A DNA stretch of 64,000 bases, taken from contig CAVNZM010000004.1 in assembly GCA_963693365.1 (NCBI GenBank), positions 744,001 through 808,000 on the forward strand, written 5' to 3'. How positions within the stretch are numbered: position 1 is the first letter of the stretch; every line of letters begins with the position of its first letter. The translations under genes and the position numbers were made by a program. Below the pieces are notes generated by a model, which was given only the letters and a program-made list of their open reading frames with translations, was not told the origin of the DNA and ran no database searches. The DNA comes from Amoebidium appalachense. Its lineage: Eukaryota; Ichthyosporea. Positions 37,965 through 49,928 of this stretch are shown here, one piece after another.

Positions 37965-39994
37965 GGGGGGGGGGGGGGGGGGAGGGGGGGGGGGGGCTGC
38001 AGGGGTGAGGTGGGGGGGGTTAGAATGTGTTATAGACCGGTTTAGAAAACATTTTTTTCAAATTCTGCCTAACCTTATATGGCTCACCGGAACAATTCGA
38101 ATCTTGTGATTGGTTGCACCAAAAGTAAGGGCCAAGGTAAGGGCCGCTCAGGCGGTGACAGGCCAAAATCTCAGACCGACAGCCTCTCAAAAGCAGTTAG
38201 GCCCCAATTTTAGAAAGTTGGTTTTCGTCCAAAAGAAAAAGTTTTAGGAAATAAAAAGCGCAAAAATGATATAAGCAGTCGGGGTGCTCCGACAACGCCC
38301 ACATTGCTAAAATCATCAAAACACGTCTTGCATAGCCTCTTACCACCTTGCCTCGAGGTCGATCGTCTATAATTAATTTATGGTTTTTGCCTGTTTTTGC
38401 TACGAAATAGGCGCCGGACACCCCATGCTGCTATACAAAAATTGCTTGTCGCTGTGTTTATCAAATGATTTATTAATGGAGCAAAACCCCTTTTCTTAAG
38501 CATTATAAGCAGGATTTGGTATATGACCGCCGATCACTCAGCCCTTCATTTCGCCAGTTCGGCTGGCTGGATCTCCCTAGAGCGAAGCTACCACATTGAG
38601 ATTCTCATTTAGTAAATCTAAATTGGTCTATAGATTACGAAGCACACGTTCATAACGAACAACACAATGCAGAGTGCAAACCATACATAGAGTGTGCATG
38701 ATAAGCAGATAAAAGGAGGGGGGGGGGGGGGGAAGGGGGGGGGGGGATGGAAGGGCTTTTTAGGGGAAGAAGGGGGGGGGGGGGGGGGGACAAAGGGGGA
38801 AGCACGGGCTATCCTTACACGCTGCACTAGACACATACATGAACACAACTTACCCAAAGGGATATATCATGTCGATATCTATCACCGTGTTCGGTGAGTG
38901 TGCAACTATCCCCTCCCATGTGATGTTTTCCACCGTTCCCCCTCTACCCATGGCCGTCTTGAGCCGTGCTACCCTGTCTGTTTGGTAGCTGGTGCAGTCT
39001 CGCGCAATTACGTTGCGTATATCTCCTGTGGGGAGATATTGGTGGTGAATCACCTGGCTGGTTGCTCAATAGTTCATATCTTGCAGCCTATGCTTGTATA
39101 CATACAAGCTGGTATATCTGGATATCCAAGACATCTCTGTGCCTTTTTGTCGCTCAATCTCCACACTGTACCTTGGCCACCAAGGGTCGGCCTCCAACCA
39201 CAAATAATCGAAAGGATCAAAAGGAAGTGTTGCTCATTGATGAGCGAGGGGGTGCATGGAAGAGAGTTAGCTTGGTGTGTGTATCTGTTTGAAGGGGGGT
39301 TTCAAGGGCGGGCAGACAGGGGGGGGAGGGGGGAAGGGTTGTTTGGAACAGGCTGGGGGGCGGAGAGGGGGGGGGGGGGGGGGGTAGGATAAACACGACA
39401 GGCAACCTTAGATCATGAACAATGGCGCACACATCCATTCGGCATAGTGGGATAACTGAAGATTCAAATGTGTGTTGAGTGTTTGTGGGATGGGGGGGGG
39501 GGGGGGGAGGTGGGGGGGGCATACCAGACATCTCGCTGCCGATTGTAATTGCGCCATGGCCATTTGCAAAGACACACCTGAGTGGGGGGGGGGGGGGGGG
39601 GGGGGGGGGGAGGTCGGGGGGAGGGGGGGGGGGGGGAGGTCGGGGGGGGAGGGGGGGGGGGGGGGAGATGCAGTGGTTAGTGGATCGGGAAGAGATGTGG
39701 GTGACGCATACAAAGGGACAGAGAGATAGGCGCAGTCATGTAGGCACTGGGCAGCCACGTGCATCTGGCACACACGGAAGCACGATCATGCACACATCTT
39801 CCTTTTGTCCTCACCGTACCGAACACTCCCCAAAGATGTATGGTGCTGCCACTGAGTCGTATGACTGTTTCTGTGTGGGGGACTGACTAAGCCACCTTTG
39901 GGCATGGAAGAATTTTATGGTTCTGGGGAAGGACGACATAGAAGGGCAGAGGGGATTCGGCTGGGTGATGGTGGTGAGAGGGGGGAGGGGGGAG

Positions 39995-40030
<36 letters not shown>

Positions 40031-40387
40031 GAAAATGGTGCTTGGTCCAAACCCCAAACAAGAGAGAGGTGAGGGTGGGATACCTTTCGATCAACACGTT
40101 CTCTGTTGGGATGCCGACATCCCTCCCGTTTTGGTTCTTGCCGCTCTGTTGTGTTTTGTGAGTCTCCATGCACACACACACCACATAGCTCAGGTTTATC
40201 ACAGTGTCAGGCCAGGACATGCATGCCAGGCAAACGTCCCCCTTTATTAAAAAAACCCTTCCACCCCCCCCCCCACCCGCCCTCCTCCCCCCACTTCCCC
40301 CTTACCCCCTATTCCTCCCGCGTCTACCCACTTTTTTTTTTGCCTCAGACACTCCTTAACACATGTGTTAGGGTACTGGAGAGGAAG

Positions 40388-40421
<34 letters not shown>

Positions 40422-40822
40422 ACCACCACCACCACCACCACTCTCATTTTCATACAGGTTCTCTGCGGCTCGTCTCCCCCCCCCCCCCCCCCCTCCCCCC
40501 CTCCCCCCCCCCCCCCCTCCCCCCGGGCTTCCCTTCCCTTTTCCCACCTCCGCCTTCCCCAAATCCCGCCAAACATACACATGCACACACACACAAACGC
40601 AAACACACACACGTACACACACACACGTGGGATGTGTGTGTGTGTGTGTGCGCACGTGCGTGCATGCTTGAGTGTGTGTGTGTGACTGATAAGGAGTGAG
40701 AGGAAGAGAGAGGGAGGGACAGTGGGGGGAGGGGGGAGGGGGGAAAGAGAAGGCACCAGGAAAGGGCAAGAGTGAGCACGAAAAGGGAGGGGGGATTGAA
40801 GGGCTGGGCAAGACGGGACAAA

Positions 40823-40861
<39 letters not shown>

Positions 40862-41122
40862 AACCTTGATTGCAATGCAGTCGTCACCGACATCAATCTT
40901 ACAGTCATGAATGTACACATCTGTGAGATGGGGGGGGGGAGGGGGGGGACGATTAGTTGGTGAGTTGCTTCCGTCTTACGTCTTCCATCTTGTTTCCTGC
41001 TGCCATGGGCTTATGGAGTGCAGAACCAAGTAGGCCTCTTTTCAGTGTGTTCAATCCCAGCGTGGTTCTTTTGTATGTGGGTGGTTTTTGTGTGTGCGTG
41101 TGAGTGGTGACAGGGTGGGGAA

Positions 41123-41154
<32 letters not shown>

Positions 41155-44138
41155 GGGGGGGGGAGGGGGGGGAGGGGGGGGGGGGGGGGGGGAGGGGGGG
41201 AGGGAGGGGGGGCTTGCAAGGGCTTGGCAAATGCATGCACATGGGCGTGTGAATATGTGGCTGAACGGTGTGGCAGGCAGGCACTGTGTGCATGTACACG
41301 GACTGCCTGACCACACAACCAGAGCCAGGGACATGGACACATGCATGCAGCCACACACAAGCCCAAGGGCCCACGTGTGTTTCCACGAACACGTGCATTC
41401 TGACCCCTCCTCTGCCCATCACCCGTGACCCCCTCTCCCCCTCCCCACTCTCCCTAACCACTAACACGCGCGCACACACTCAAGCACCCCCTCCCCCCCC
41501 CCCCTCCCCCATCACCCCCATTCCCCACACACCTGTGCACGCACGCACACACACACACACATGCATGTGCGCGCATATACCCACACGCATGCACACAGAC
41601 AAACCACCACAGACACCACACGCACACACATGTGCACCAACAAACTTCCCCCCCCTCCCCCCCCCCCACACACACACAAGCGAGCGTACACACAAACACA
41701 CACACGCCCCCCCCCCCTCCCCCCGCCCCCCCCCCCACACACATACTCTGGCACGAGTCTGGGTCAATTCCGTCCGTGTTGTGTCCGTCTCTGGCCGGGG
41801 CTGATACGATCAGATGGCCCACGTCAATGTTGCGGCTAAACAAGAGGTGTACGGTCCAGAATGGAGAGTCTGTGGCCCGGCCCGACTCGTTAGTGTGACC
41901 AGGAAGACAAGAGCACAGGTTCAGAACAGGGGTTGATAGGGACGGAGCGGGTGGAGGGCAGGGGGGAGGGGAGGGGAGGGGGGGGGGGGGCAGGGGGCGG
42001 GGGCATTAAGGTGTGTTACTGATACTGAGTACGAAGCACACACTCACGACGGACAACAAAATGCAGATTTTGCAAAGAATATATAAAGAAAAGTGTGCTT
42101 CATAAGCAGAGCCGATCCTCAAGAGGGGGGGACCAATTCTTCCACATTACCCGAGCTTCGGCCCATTCACCAATGGAGGGGTGGGGTTGGAGCGGGGGAG
42201 GGGGGACGGTGAATGTGTGTGTTTCTGTGTGTATGCGTGCTTGCTTGCGTGAATGCGTTGCAATGGTTTGCGAACATAATGCTGTGTCGGTTTGAGCGTG
42301 TGTACGTGCATGTGAATATATCCATATATCGATTTACACCTACCCCAGCCCAGACATATGCAAACATATTTACATGCATACACCCACCCGCCCGTTCCCC
42401 CTTGAACCACATACCACCACAAACATTCCCACCCTTTTATGCTCACATGGTTATCTCATCCAGTGTTCGTTCCTAAGTGAATCTCTTCTGATCCAATTGG
42501 GTTCTTTTCGAGCGAGAGTGTGGGTGGGGTGAGAGGGGGGAGGGGACGGGGGTTTGAATGTGTCAAAAGTACGAAGTGCTCGCAAACAATGGATAACACG
42601 ATGCAGAGTGCAAACCATACACAAAGAGTATGCATAATAAGCAGAGCCCATCCTCAGGGGGGGCCCAGGTCATCCACAGTACCCGAGTTTCGACCCATTC
42701 ACCTCGTTAACGAAACCCAACTCAAATACTATTTCACTTGAACATGGGTGGGTCACCCGTCTTGATCAGAGACGAGCAGGGTTGTGTATGCGAGCACGCA
42801 ACAGGCAAGGGCAGTGGGAAAGGCCGGGAGGGGGCGGCGGGGGGAGGGGGGGGGAGGGGGGGGGGAGGGAGGGGGGGGGGGGGGGGGGGGTTTGATCCAT
42901 ACTCTTTACATTAAGGTCTGAAAGGGTTAAACCGTCCACCCATGCAAGGCCCAGCAGGGTGGGCCGGAGACGACCCTCCGGGCCTCGATAGGATGGCCAC
43001 CAATGGCTGCCCTGCCCGTCGATCGTGCCCCCTCCTGATTGGATAGGAATCACGGTTGGCACGTGGTATTTAACCTATCATTTTTAATTATTCATTTCAT
43101 CGGCAGTATGGACATTCAACTGTGTGATGCAGGTAGTGAATTTCTTTCCATTGACCTCTAGCTTACTGTCTCTCTATCTATTGCTTGTGCCCACCTGCTC
43201 ATTTACCAATTGAAATCTTATTCTTCCCACATGAAGTTACACTTTTAGCACGAAGACAAAAAAAAAAAGAAAGAAACAAAAACCCCAACGATTGATGAAA
43301 CACAGCGGTATCTAGGATTATGGAGGACAGGATAGAAAAAACATAAAACACTTGGAAAGAACAAAGGTTGGACGCAGGGACCACAAACTGCGCCTGGGGG
43401 GGTGGGGAGGATGGGGGGAGGGGAGGGGGGGGGGGGGGGGGGGGGGGGAGGGCATGTGGACCTGTTATGGTTATATTTGTGAGCTTTCTCCACTCAGCAC
43501 ACCAGTCACCAACACCGGCACGGGAATCATCAAGACGCAGGCACCGGCCAGCATTGATCAGAGCTGGGGGAGGGGGGGTGTGGGAGAAGGGGGGGGGGGG
43601 GGGCAGGGGGGAAATAAGTATGAGTGTGTTGGGCCGGGGCGGGGCGGGTGGTGGGGGGAGGGGGGGAGAGGGAGATAGATGTGTGTTTATGGGGAGGAGC
43701 CGGGGGGAAGGGAGGGGTAAAGTGCACAACAGAGTATGCAGTACATACACATTCATGACGGACAACACATTGCAAAGTGCATAGCACACATACGAGTATG
43801 CATAATCGTTTTTTTGTGCGGGGGAGGGAGGTGATGGTGGTAGGGGGAGGGGGGAGAGTGTTGGGGGGAGGGGGGGGGGGGGGGGGGGGGGTTGTTGTGG
43901 GGAAAAGAAACTGCCAGACAGAGAGGGTGAGGGTCGAGGGGGGGGGGGGGGGGGGGGGGGGGGACTGGCTAGCTTTATGTTGTGTGTGTGTGCGTGCGCG
44001 TGTGCGTGTGCATGTGCGCGTGCATATGTGTGTGTGTGTGCGTGTACCTATGCCTGTGACTGTGTGTGTGTGTATGCGTGCGCGCGTGTGCGCACGCCTG
44101 TATGTGTATGTGTGTGTTTGTATGTGTGCGCACGCACG

Positions 44139-44180
<42 letters not shown>

Positions 44181-44597
44181 TGTGTGTGTGGGTGTGTGCA
44201 CCAAGAGGGAAGAACCTCGGGTGCGGAAGATAGGGGGTAGGGGGATTATGTGAGTGTGAATTGGAGAGGAAGGAGGGGCCGGGTAGAATCCAATAGGGAA
44301 GAACAGGCAGGCGCTTTGGGTATGGGGAACGTACACGGGCACGCAAAAGGGGGGGGGGGGGAGAGGGGGGGAGGGGGGGGGGAGGGGGGGGGGGAGGGGG
44401 GGGACAACACACAAGCATGCTTGACCATCATGGTGCCCTCTGATCGGGTGTATGTGTCGGGGTAGTCGGCCTTATTGGGTGACCCAAGCAGGGTGCTGCC
44501 TGCAAGACACGTGTGTTGGCGCGGATGGACAAGAAGGGGAGAATCGGAAAGGGGGGGGGAAGGGGGGGGGGGGGGACGAGGGAACAAAAAAAAAAAA

Positions 44598-44630
<33 letters not shown>

Positions 44631-44783
44631 AGGAGAGGGGTGGGAGTGGCTGCAGATGTGCTACCTTGTGTTTGTGTGTGTGCAAAGATACGAGTGTGTG
44701 TGTTTGTCCCTGTGCATGTGCCAGTGGGCCTGTGTGTGTATGTGCACGAAGGTGCATGGATGAGTGCGGGTTTCCGTATGTAT

Positions 44784-44818
<35 letters not shown>

Positions 44819-45212
44819 GGGGGGGGGGGGGGGGAGGGGGGGGGGGTAAGAGGATGTGTAAGGTTGTGCAGGTGCGTATTTAGCGTGTGTGCTTCTGCAC
44901 GTGGGCCCCTGTTTTGTTCGTCTCCGTAAGAGGTTGTGTCGGTGGATGCGTGCCTCGGGTCCGTGATAATGTGTACTGCCTCACTTACACAGGCAGGAGA
45001 ATAAACGATGGAAATGGCCGGTGTATTTTTTTTTTGGGTGTGTGTGTGTGGGTGTGTGTGTGGGGGTGGGGGGTGGGGGTGGGGGTGGGGGGGCAGGGAG
45101 GGGGGGGGGGGGGGGGGGGAAGATAGCGTGGATGTGTGGTTGTGGGGTGTGTGTGGGGGGTGGAGGGGGGGGAGGGGGGAGGGGGAAGGGGCTGAATGCG
45201 TCATAGAGTACT

Positions 45213-45253
<41 letters not shown>

Positions 45254-46426
45254 AGCTACCCCTGCCAATGTCCAGAATAATATTGGAGGCCAGCCATAGG
45301 GACCCAGTCAGATAGGTGCCACTCTTGGCTGCAACCACAACACGACCGCCCCCGGCAGCCTTAAATACAGACAATGGTCAGTAATAAAGGAAGAAAAGAG
45401 GTGTGGGTGAGAGGTCAAAGATCACTAGCAATCAAAAGGATAGTGGAGAATGGTGCTTGTTTCTTTCAAAAGCCTGTGTGTAGTGACTAGTTGTTGACAG
45501 GGAAGGCACACACAAGGTACACAGGCACACAGGCACACAGGCACACAGGCACACAGGCACACAGGCACACAGGCATACAGGACGTGTGTGTGCACTTCGA
45601 CACCATCCACACAAAGAAACCTTCCTCACACGCACATAGCTACACATACCAGGACACGCACAAAGAACCCTGCACATACCCACACATGCCAGCACGCCCA
45701 CACATAGACCCCGTCAGTCACAAGTGGCATACATCTGGCCACAGAGAACGCGCGTAGACGGCCCCCGAGGGCAACAGTGTGAGGGTTCAAACACCTGCCT
45801 TCCCCCCTTTCCCCCCCCCCCCACCTTTCCGCGCCTCCCCCCCTCCCACCCCCCCCCCCCCCCTCCCCGCCCTGCCCTTTCCTGTTCGATTCAACCTATC
45901 TAAACGGCTGACTTGCAGTTCTAAGGCAGCATAAACACACACCAAGCAGGCACCCGCTCAGAGGACTAGACAGATCTGCTCCCTAACCACAACCACATTC
46001 ACGATTGCAAGCCCAGTGAGCAAACTGTGGGGGAAAGGAAAAGGCCCAACCCGGGTGGGGGCGAGGGGGGGAGGGGAGGGAGGGGTAGGGGGGGGGGACG
46101 GGGGGGGGAAGCGGAGGCCGGGGGAGACGGGGGGGAAGGGGATCGTACGACATGCAAGTTCACGCGGATAAGGTCTTGCAAGAGGACACGATGTACAACA
46201 GAAGTAAAGTCGTTATCAAAGGAGGGCCAAGTAAACAATATTATCATAGCGTGGCTAAGGGGAGGAGGCACGGGCACACCTCTGCGTCGTTTATGGCCCT
46301 CTGTATGAACTCCGTGTTGAGCGTCACACCGTCTCCCTTAGCACCGTAGTCTCTGATGTCAAAGGTGCCTCCCCCCCATGCACCGCCCCACCCGAACACC
46401 ACCACAAGAAACGCCGTGAACTTCAT
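36271..46426 (-). CDS. Membrane-anchored glycoside hydrolase family 28 (polygalacturonase-like)
   Basis: GH28 enzymes cut alpha-galacturonide bonds in pectin by inversion. Twelve exons, minus order: 46426-46280, 45359-45260, 44499-44413, 43563-43462, 43034-42903, 41869-41747, 40920-40865, 40145-40084, 39577-39525, 39025-38854, 37766-37600, 36779-36271; 1710 nt, 569 aa, phases agree throughout. Residues 1-19 form a signal peptide. The beta-helix starts at FDIRDYGAKGDG. Catalytic signatures are intact: NTDGIDPDS (about 219), GDDCIAIK (about 242), NGHGAITIGSE (about 275) and the RLK equivalent of Arg-x-Lys in ARLKTAMGRGG. After the catalytic domain comes a Ser/Thr-rich stalk of about 90 residues, a single hydrophobic helix at about 507-530 and a tail with MRRGRRG on the cytoplasmic side. 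Secreted GH28 enzymes usually lack such an anchor. Substrate specificity cannot be read from the sequence. Confidence 0.93.
36826..36980. repeat. (TGCGTG)n followed by (GT)n
   Basis: About 12 copies of a hexamer TGCGTG (36826-36895) run into about 80 bp of GT (36899-36980), just beside the acceptor of the last GH28 exon. On the transcribed (minus) strand they read as CA-rich sequence leading toward the acceptor. Confidence 0.93.
37424..37545 (-). repeat. Dispersed repeat family, partial copy
   Basis: Shares GAGTATGAAGCACAAAT, ACACAATGCAGATTG and GTTATCCACAAG with the family. It lies 54 nt downstream of GH28 exon 11 in the sense of transcription. Confidence 0.7.
38629..38711 (-). repeat. Dispersed repeat family, partial copy
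   Basis: Shares TTACGAAGCACACG, ACAACACAATGCAGAGTGCA and ATGATAAGCAGA. It is 142 nt downstream of GH28 exon 10, with a C-tract (minus strand) between. Confidence 0.75.
42006..42172 (-). repeat. Dispersed repeat family, copy in GH28 intron 5
   Basis: Shares GAGTACGAAGCACACAC, ACGGACAACAAAATGCAG, CATAAGCAGAGCC and CCCGAGCTTCGGCCCATTCA. It lies about 730 nt from the donor, in the same intron as the full-length copy at 42553-42760. Confidence 0.8.
42553..42760 (-). repeat. Dispersed repeat family, copy 2 (full length)
   Basis: Nearly identical along its 208 bp to the copy at 2307-2517, including GCATAATAAGCAGAGCCC, the CTCAGGGGGGGCCCA block and GGGTGGGTCACCCGT. It begins 142 nt downstream of GH28 exon 5. 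Confidence 0.9.
43719..43806 (-). repeat. Dispersed repeat family, partial copy
   Basis: Shares GAGTATGCAGTACATACAC, ACGGACAACACATTGCA and GAGTATGCATAAT. It lies in the intron between GH28 exons 3 and 4. Confidence 0.65.
45190..45213 (-). repeat. Dispersed repeat family, short remnant
   Basis: Only the edge GCTGAATGCGTCATAGAGTA is preserved between G-tracts, 46 nt from GH28 exon 2. Confidence 0.35.
45518..45581. repeat. 8-bp minisatellite (CACACAGG)n
   Basis: About eight near-perfect copies of CACACAGG in GH28 intron 1. Confidence 0.9.
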
Positions 46427-48674
46427 GTTGTACACGCTGGATGCAGCCGTATACTAGCCGTTATTAAACTATATTCAAGGTCTGTGAACTCGCAATACCT
46501 CCATCATGGGACTTAAGTAAAGTACACACGACACAGGTGACGGTCAGAGGTGAGGCCTATGCAACTTTGGTTTCTAGTATCATCAGTCCCAGCCTCTTTG
46601 CTCTAGTAGTCTACACCAGCAGCTCAAAAGAGGTATTGGTGGGCTGCTTTAAAACCAAGTTTTTTGGGGGGTGCTTAGTCTCGGCCTTTGGAACTGAGTT
46701 CGGGTTGATCACGGTGTTCTCTGAGACTGTTCGTGTGCTCAGCTGTGTTGCTCAACTTGCTCTTGGTTGCAGCGCTGCAGGCGCCGGCTGCGTGGGATTG
46801 TGCGCACTCCGGCTTTTCATTGGTTTACATTATTTAGGTTTGCCTATTTTAGGTTAAACGTGTTTTAGTAAGCCAATCGAAACACTCATTCGCACTTTCC
46901 AAGATTTTGACTCACTGACCAGCGAGTACATACACCGGTGACAGTCACTCAGTTGAACAAGCATAACAAAAGGAGCACTGGCACAGGTGTGTGTTTTTGT
47001 ATGTGTGTGTGTGTGTGTGTGCTTGAGCTGTGAGCATGTGTGTGCGCGTGTGCACGTGCACATGTGTGTGTATACATGTAGTAGTGTGCACGTGCACGTG
47101 TGTGTTTTAGTGTGTGCGCGCGCACGCAAGCGTGTGCGGGTGCATGTGTCGTGCGTCACGGTGGTCATGTGTCCATCTCGTTGACGTAGCTATAGCGTTG
47201 TCCGGCTTGCACGTGTGTTTTTTTTGTGGACATGTCCCCCCTGTACAGGGGGACATTTTAAACCTCTAACGATATTAGTTGCATTCTTGCGTACTTGCAA
47301 TTGTAACTGCAGTTGAACATGTACATGAGCGTACACATGGAAGTAATATATATTAATGTCTGTTACAAACTTCTGGTACTCAAGTGCCCCAAACGATATT
47401 AGTTGCATTCTTGCGTACTTGCAATTGTAACTGCAGTTGAACATGTACATGAGCGTACACATGGAAGTAATATTAATGTCTGTTACAAACTTCTGGTACT
47501 CAAGTGCCCCGCTTGCCGACAAGGAGCTGTTTAGGAGCAGCACCGTTGGCAACATTATGTGCCAGCCGCTGCTACTCGACTCGAGTGTCGCTGGTGGGCT
47601 GCTGTAGGAGCTCGATTCATCGATTCATGGGTGCGAAGCGCTATGGTGCTGTGCACACGCACTGCCAAGCGGCTTGGACATGCAAACAGCAAGCACTTTC
47701 GGAAACATGTTCTATCTTTAGGCCACTGAAAGAAAAACCACCTGCTTAGTTGATCAGTACAACTGATATTGTGCCAGCCCTTATGCCAATCAGAGGACTG
47801 TTGAGATCTAAGCTAGATCTGTACATGACAGGATGCCAATGTGATTGAGGCTATTCTCGGTTTAAATATTGTTTTTAGATTCTTTTCAGTGGTTGGCGGA
47901 ATAGCGGGACGAAGCAAATCTATTTATCGATCATCACAAGGATGTGTAAGTCATCGTTCAAATTTGATCCATCATCTCAAATATGTTGCAGTTTCCACCT
48001 CTGTCTTATGATATTAATTACATTGGAAGCTATTTGATATAATCGCTATGTTTATAGTCTCCACCTCTCTAGAAAATCTAACGGGCTGTGCGGTCTTAAG
48101 CTTTGTATGCTATGATTCAGAATTTCGATATGTTTGCACCATCTCTCTTGTTTGGGTAGATTCTACCAATCACGTAATGAAGATTTGCGGGTTCGATATC
48201 AACAAGTGATGACCAGCAACCTCAAAGGATGGAGATCAATAATAATACGAAGAAAATTAATAAGAAACTTGCATGATGCTCAAAAATACTGTTTTTTACT
48301 TTTTTTCTGCCATATTCTATAATCAAATTTAGTGGCTATAAAGCCACAGGCCTAAAATTCGTCAAGCCATGACACACACCAATATCGATCTGTATATCAC
48401 TCTCAGCTATCATCAGCATATATGCTTGCTCTCAGATCCAGGGAGGGTACATAAACCGCTGCCAGCCCATCGTCCACCTCAGTGCCCCGGTGCGACTGTT
48501 GTGCAAAGACACACTTAGAACTTTTAATATTCCGAGTTCCGAAGTATATAGCTTACGTAGTCACTTGCAAGCCGTGGTTCGAGGCAGTGGCACAAATTCA
48601 CAAAACCTTTTTTTGTTTCACCTTTTCGGAGAAAGCAAGCACTTGAAAATCCATAATCCTTAGCAGGCACCACA
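46427..48674. other. Divergent intergenic region between GH28 and the beta-helix gene
   Basis: About 2.2 kb that must carry both promoters. It includes a short GT/GC run near 46990-47130, a 124-bp tandem duplication at 47268-47510 and AT-rich unique sequence from 47850 to 48350. A TATA-like GTATATAGC at 48543 lies about 130 bp before the beta-helix ATG. A 106-codon plus frame at 46537-46857 has no recognisable features and I do not call it. Confidence 0.5.
47268..47510 (+). repeat. 124-bp tandem duplication
   Basis: Two nearly identical units start at about 47271 and 47395 (AACGATATTAGTTGCATTCT to CTTCTGGTACTCAAGTGCCC). The second lacks 4 bases of an ATAT run. The high identity points to a recent duplication. 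Confidence 0.95.
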
Positions 48675-49928
48675 ATGTTTGCTATACTGCAACTCACACG
48701 GGCGCTAGCCCTAGTAAACAGCACCACCAGTTCCACTACCTACCCCGATACTCGGTGCCAACCAGCAAGCAGTTGCCTAATCACTTGTGCGGGGGCAGAT
48801 AACATTTGCTTCAACACACTCGGCGAGGCAGTGAGTGCATGCCCAGACTACGGCTCTGTGCGCATTAATGGCGATATTGTTGTAACGAATGAAACTTCCT
48901 TCGACAAGAACCTTTTCTTTGTAGGCTGCTCTGTTCCTTCGCCGCGTGTTGTCGCCGATTTCAACATCACAGACGGTGGTATGCTCAGGACAAACATGTC
49001 ATGGAAATACACTGGTTTCACCAACCTTGCATTTGAGCGAAGGGTGCCTACGGATGGCAGCCAAACCTTCTCCACCGTTCTTCGCACCACTGAGTTGGGT
49101 AACGGTGAATGGCCGGCAAAGGTAGAAGAGGGCCCTGTGTTTTTGACGATTGCCGACTGTTCATTCCGCAACTTCCTAACCCTTGCACGTGGCGGTGCAG
49201 CCATTTTCTTGGGTCGTGCCGGCAACGTAACTATCGTTAACACACTGTTTGAGAATAACGTTGTGCTTGATGGTGGTAAGCGTTGGGATGGTGGTGGAAC
49301 TATCTGGATTCGCGAGCTCCCCGCTGGCCACGGTAAGATCAACATCAACAACTCTACGTTCAGAAACAACAGACACTACTTCCCGCACAGCCAGGGTGCT
49401 GCCCTTTTTTGTGGTTACTGCATCGGTGACGTGACGGTAACAAACTCACTTTTCGATAGCAACATGGCGTCGGGTGGTGCGAGCATTTACATGCAGGACT
49501 CCTATGGGAAAAACTACATTCAGGGCACGTTCGTCAATAACCTCGCCCACGAGTTCGGCTGGGGGTCTCGTGGTGGTGCTTTGTGGATTCAGTGGATTGC
49601 AGGCACAACCGTTATCGATGGATACTTTGCAAACAACACGGCTGACCAGGACCGTGCTGGTGTGCTTGCCTGCAACGGTATCACCGGCTATTTGAGCATG
49701 AAGGGAACTTTCCTGGACAACAAGTGCAACAAGGAGAACACGGGTGCACTTTTGGATGTGCTTGGTAGCACCGGGTTTGCTAAGGGTGCCACTATTGTGA
49801 TTGAGGGTGGGAGCACGATTAAGGGGAACAGGGCTTTTGGTACTGATCGCCTGATCCGCACGACTGTTAATCCTATTGCTTACCATGAGTCTCAGTGGAA
49901 GGGACAGACGGTTACGTTTAAGGCGTAA
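48675..49928 (+). CDS. Secreted right-handed beta-helix (Pmp-like repeat) protein, intronless
   Basis: A 417-aa protein in one uninterrupted exon. The N-terminal hydrophobic stretch (about residues 2-15) is a likely but weak signal peptide, followed by Ser/Thr-rich sequence and several cysteines. From about residue 150 onward it has repeated pairs of a GG-[AT]-[IL] strand and an F-x-N-N turn (TLFENN, STFRNN, SLFDSN, GTFVNN, YFANN, GTFLDN), the pattern of parallel beta-helix proteins such as chlamydial Pmp-like repeats and pectate-lyase folds. There are several N-glycosylation sequons. No catalytic motif is identified, so it may bind rather than cut polysaccharide, or act in adhesion. Lack of introns contrasts with its 8-30-exon neighbours and could mean retroposition or horizontal transfer. 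Codon use looks well behaved and GC-rich at third positions. Confidence 0.85.
   Translation: MFAILQLTRALALVNSTTSSTTYPDTRCQPASSCLITCAGADNICFNTLGEAVSACPDYGSVRINGDIVVTNETSFDKNLFFVGCSVPSPRVVADFNITDGGMLRTNMSWKYTGFTNLAFERRVPTDGSQTFSTVLRTTELGNGEWPAKVEEGPVFLTIADCSFRNFLTLARGGAAIFLGRAGNVTIVNTLFENNVVLDGGKRWDGGGTIWIRELPAGHGKININNSTFRNNRHYFPHSQGAALFCGYCIGDVTVTNSLFDSNMASGGASIYMQDSYGKNYIQGTFVNNLAHEFGWGSRGGALWIQWIAGTTVIDGYFANNTADQDRAGVLACNGITGYLSMKGTFLDNKCNKENTGALLDVLGSTGFAKGATIVIEGGSTIKGNRAFGTDRLIRTTVNPIAYHESQWKGQTVTFKA

Noticed and set aside
39380-39465. A possible GH28 exon between exons 9 and 10 on the minus strand
   Set aside because: The segment is open and has an acceptor, but it lacks GH28 similarity; joining exon 9 directly to 39025 gives the conserved order and correct phase.
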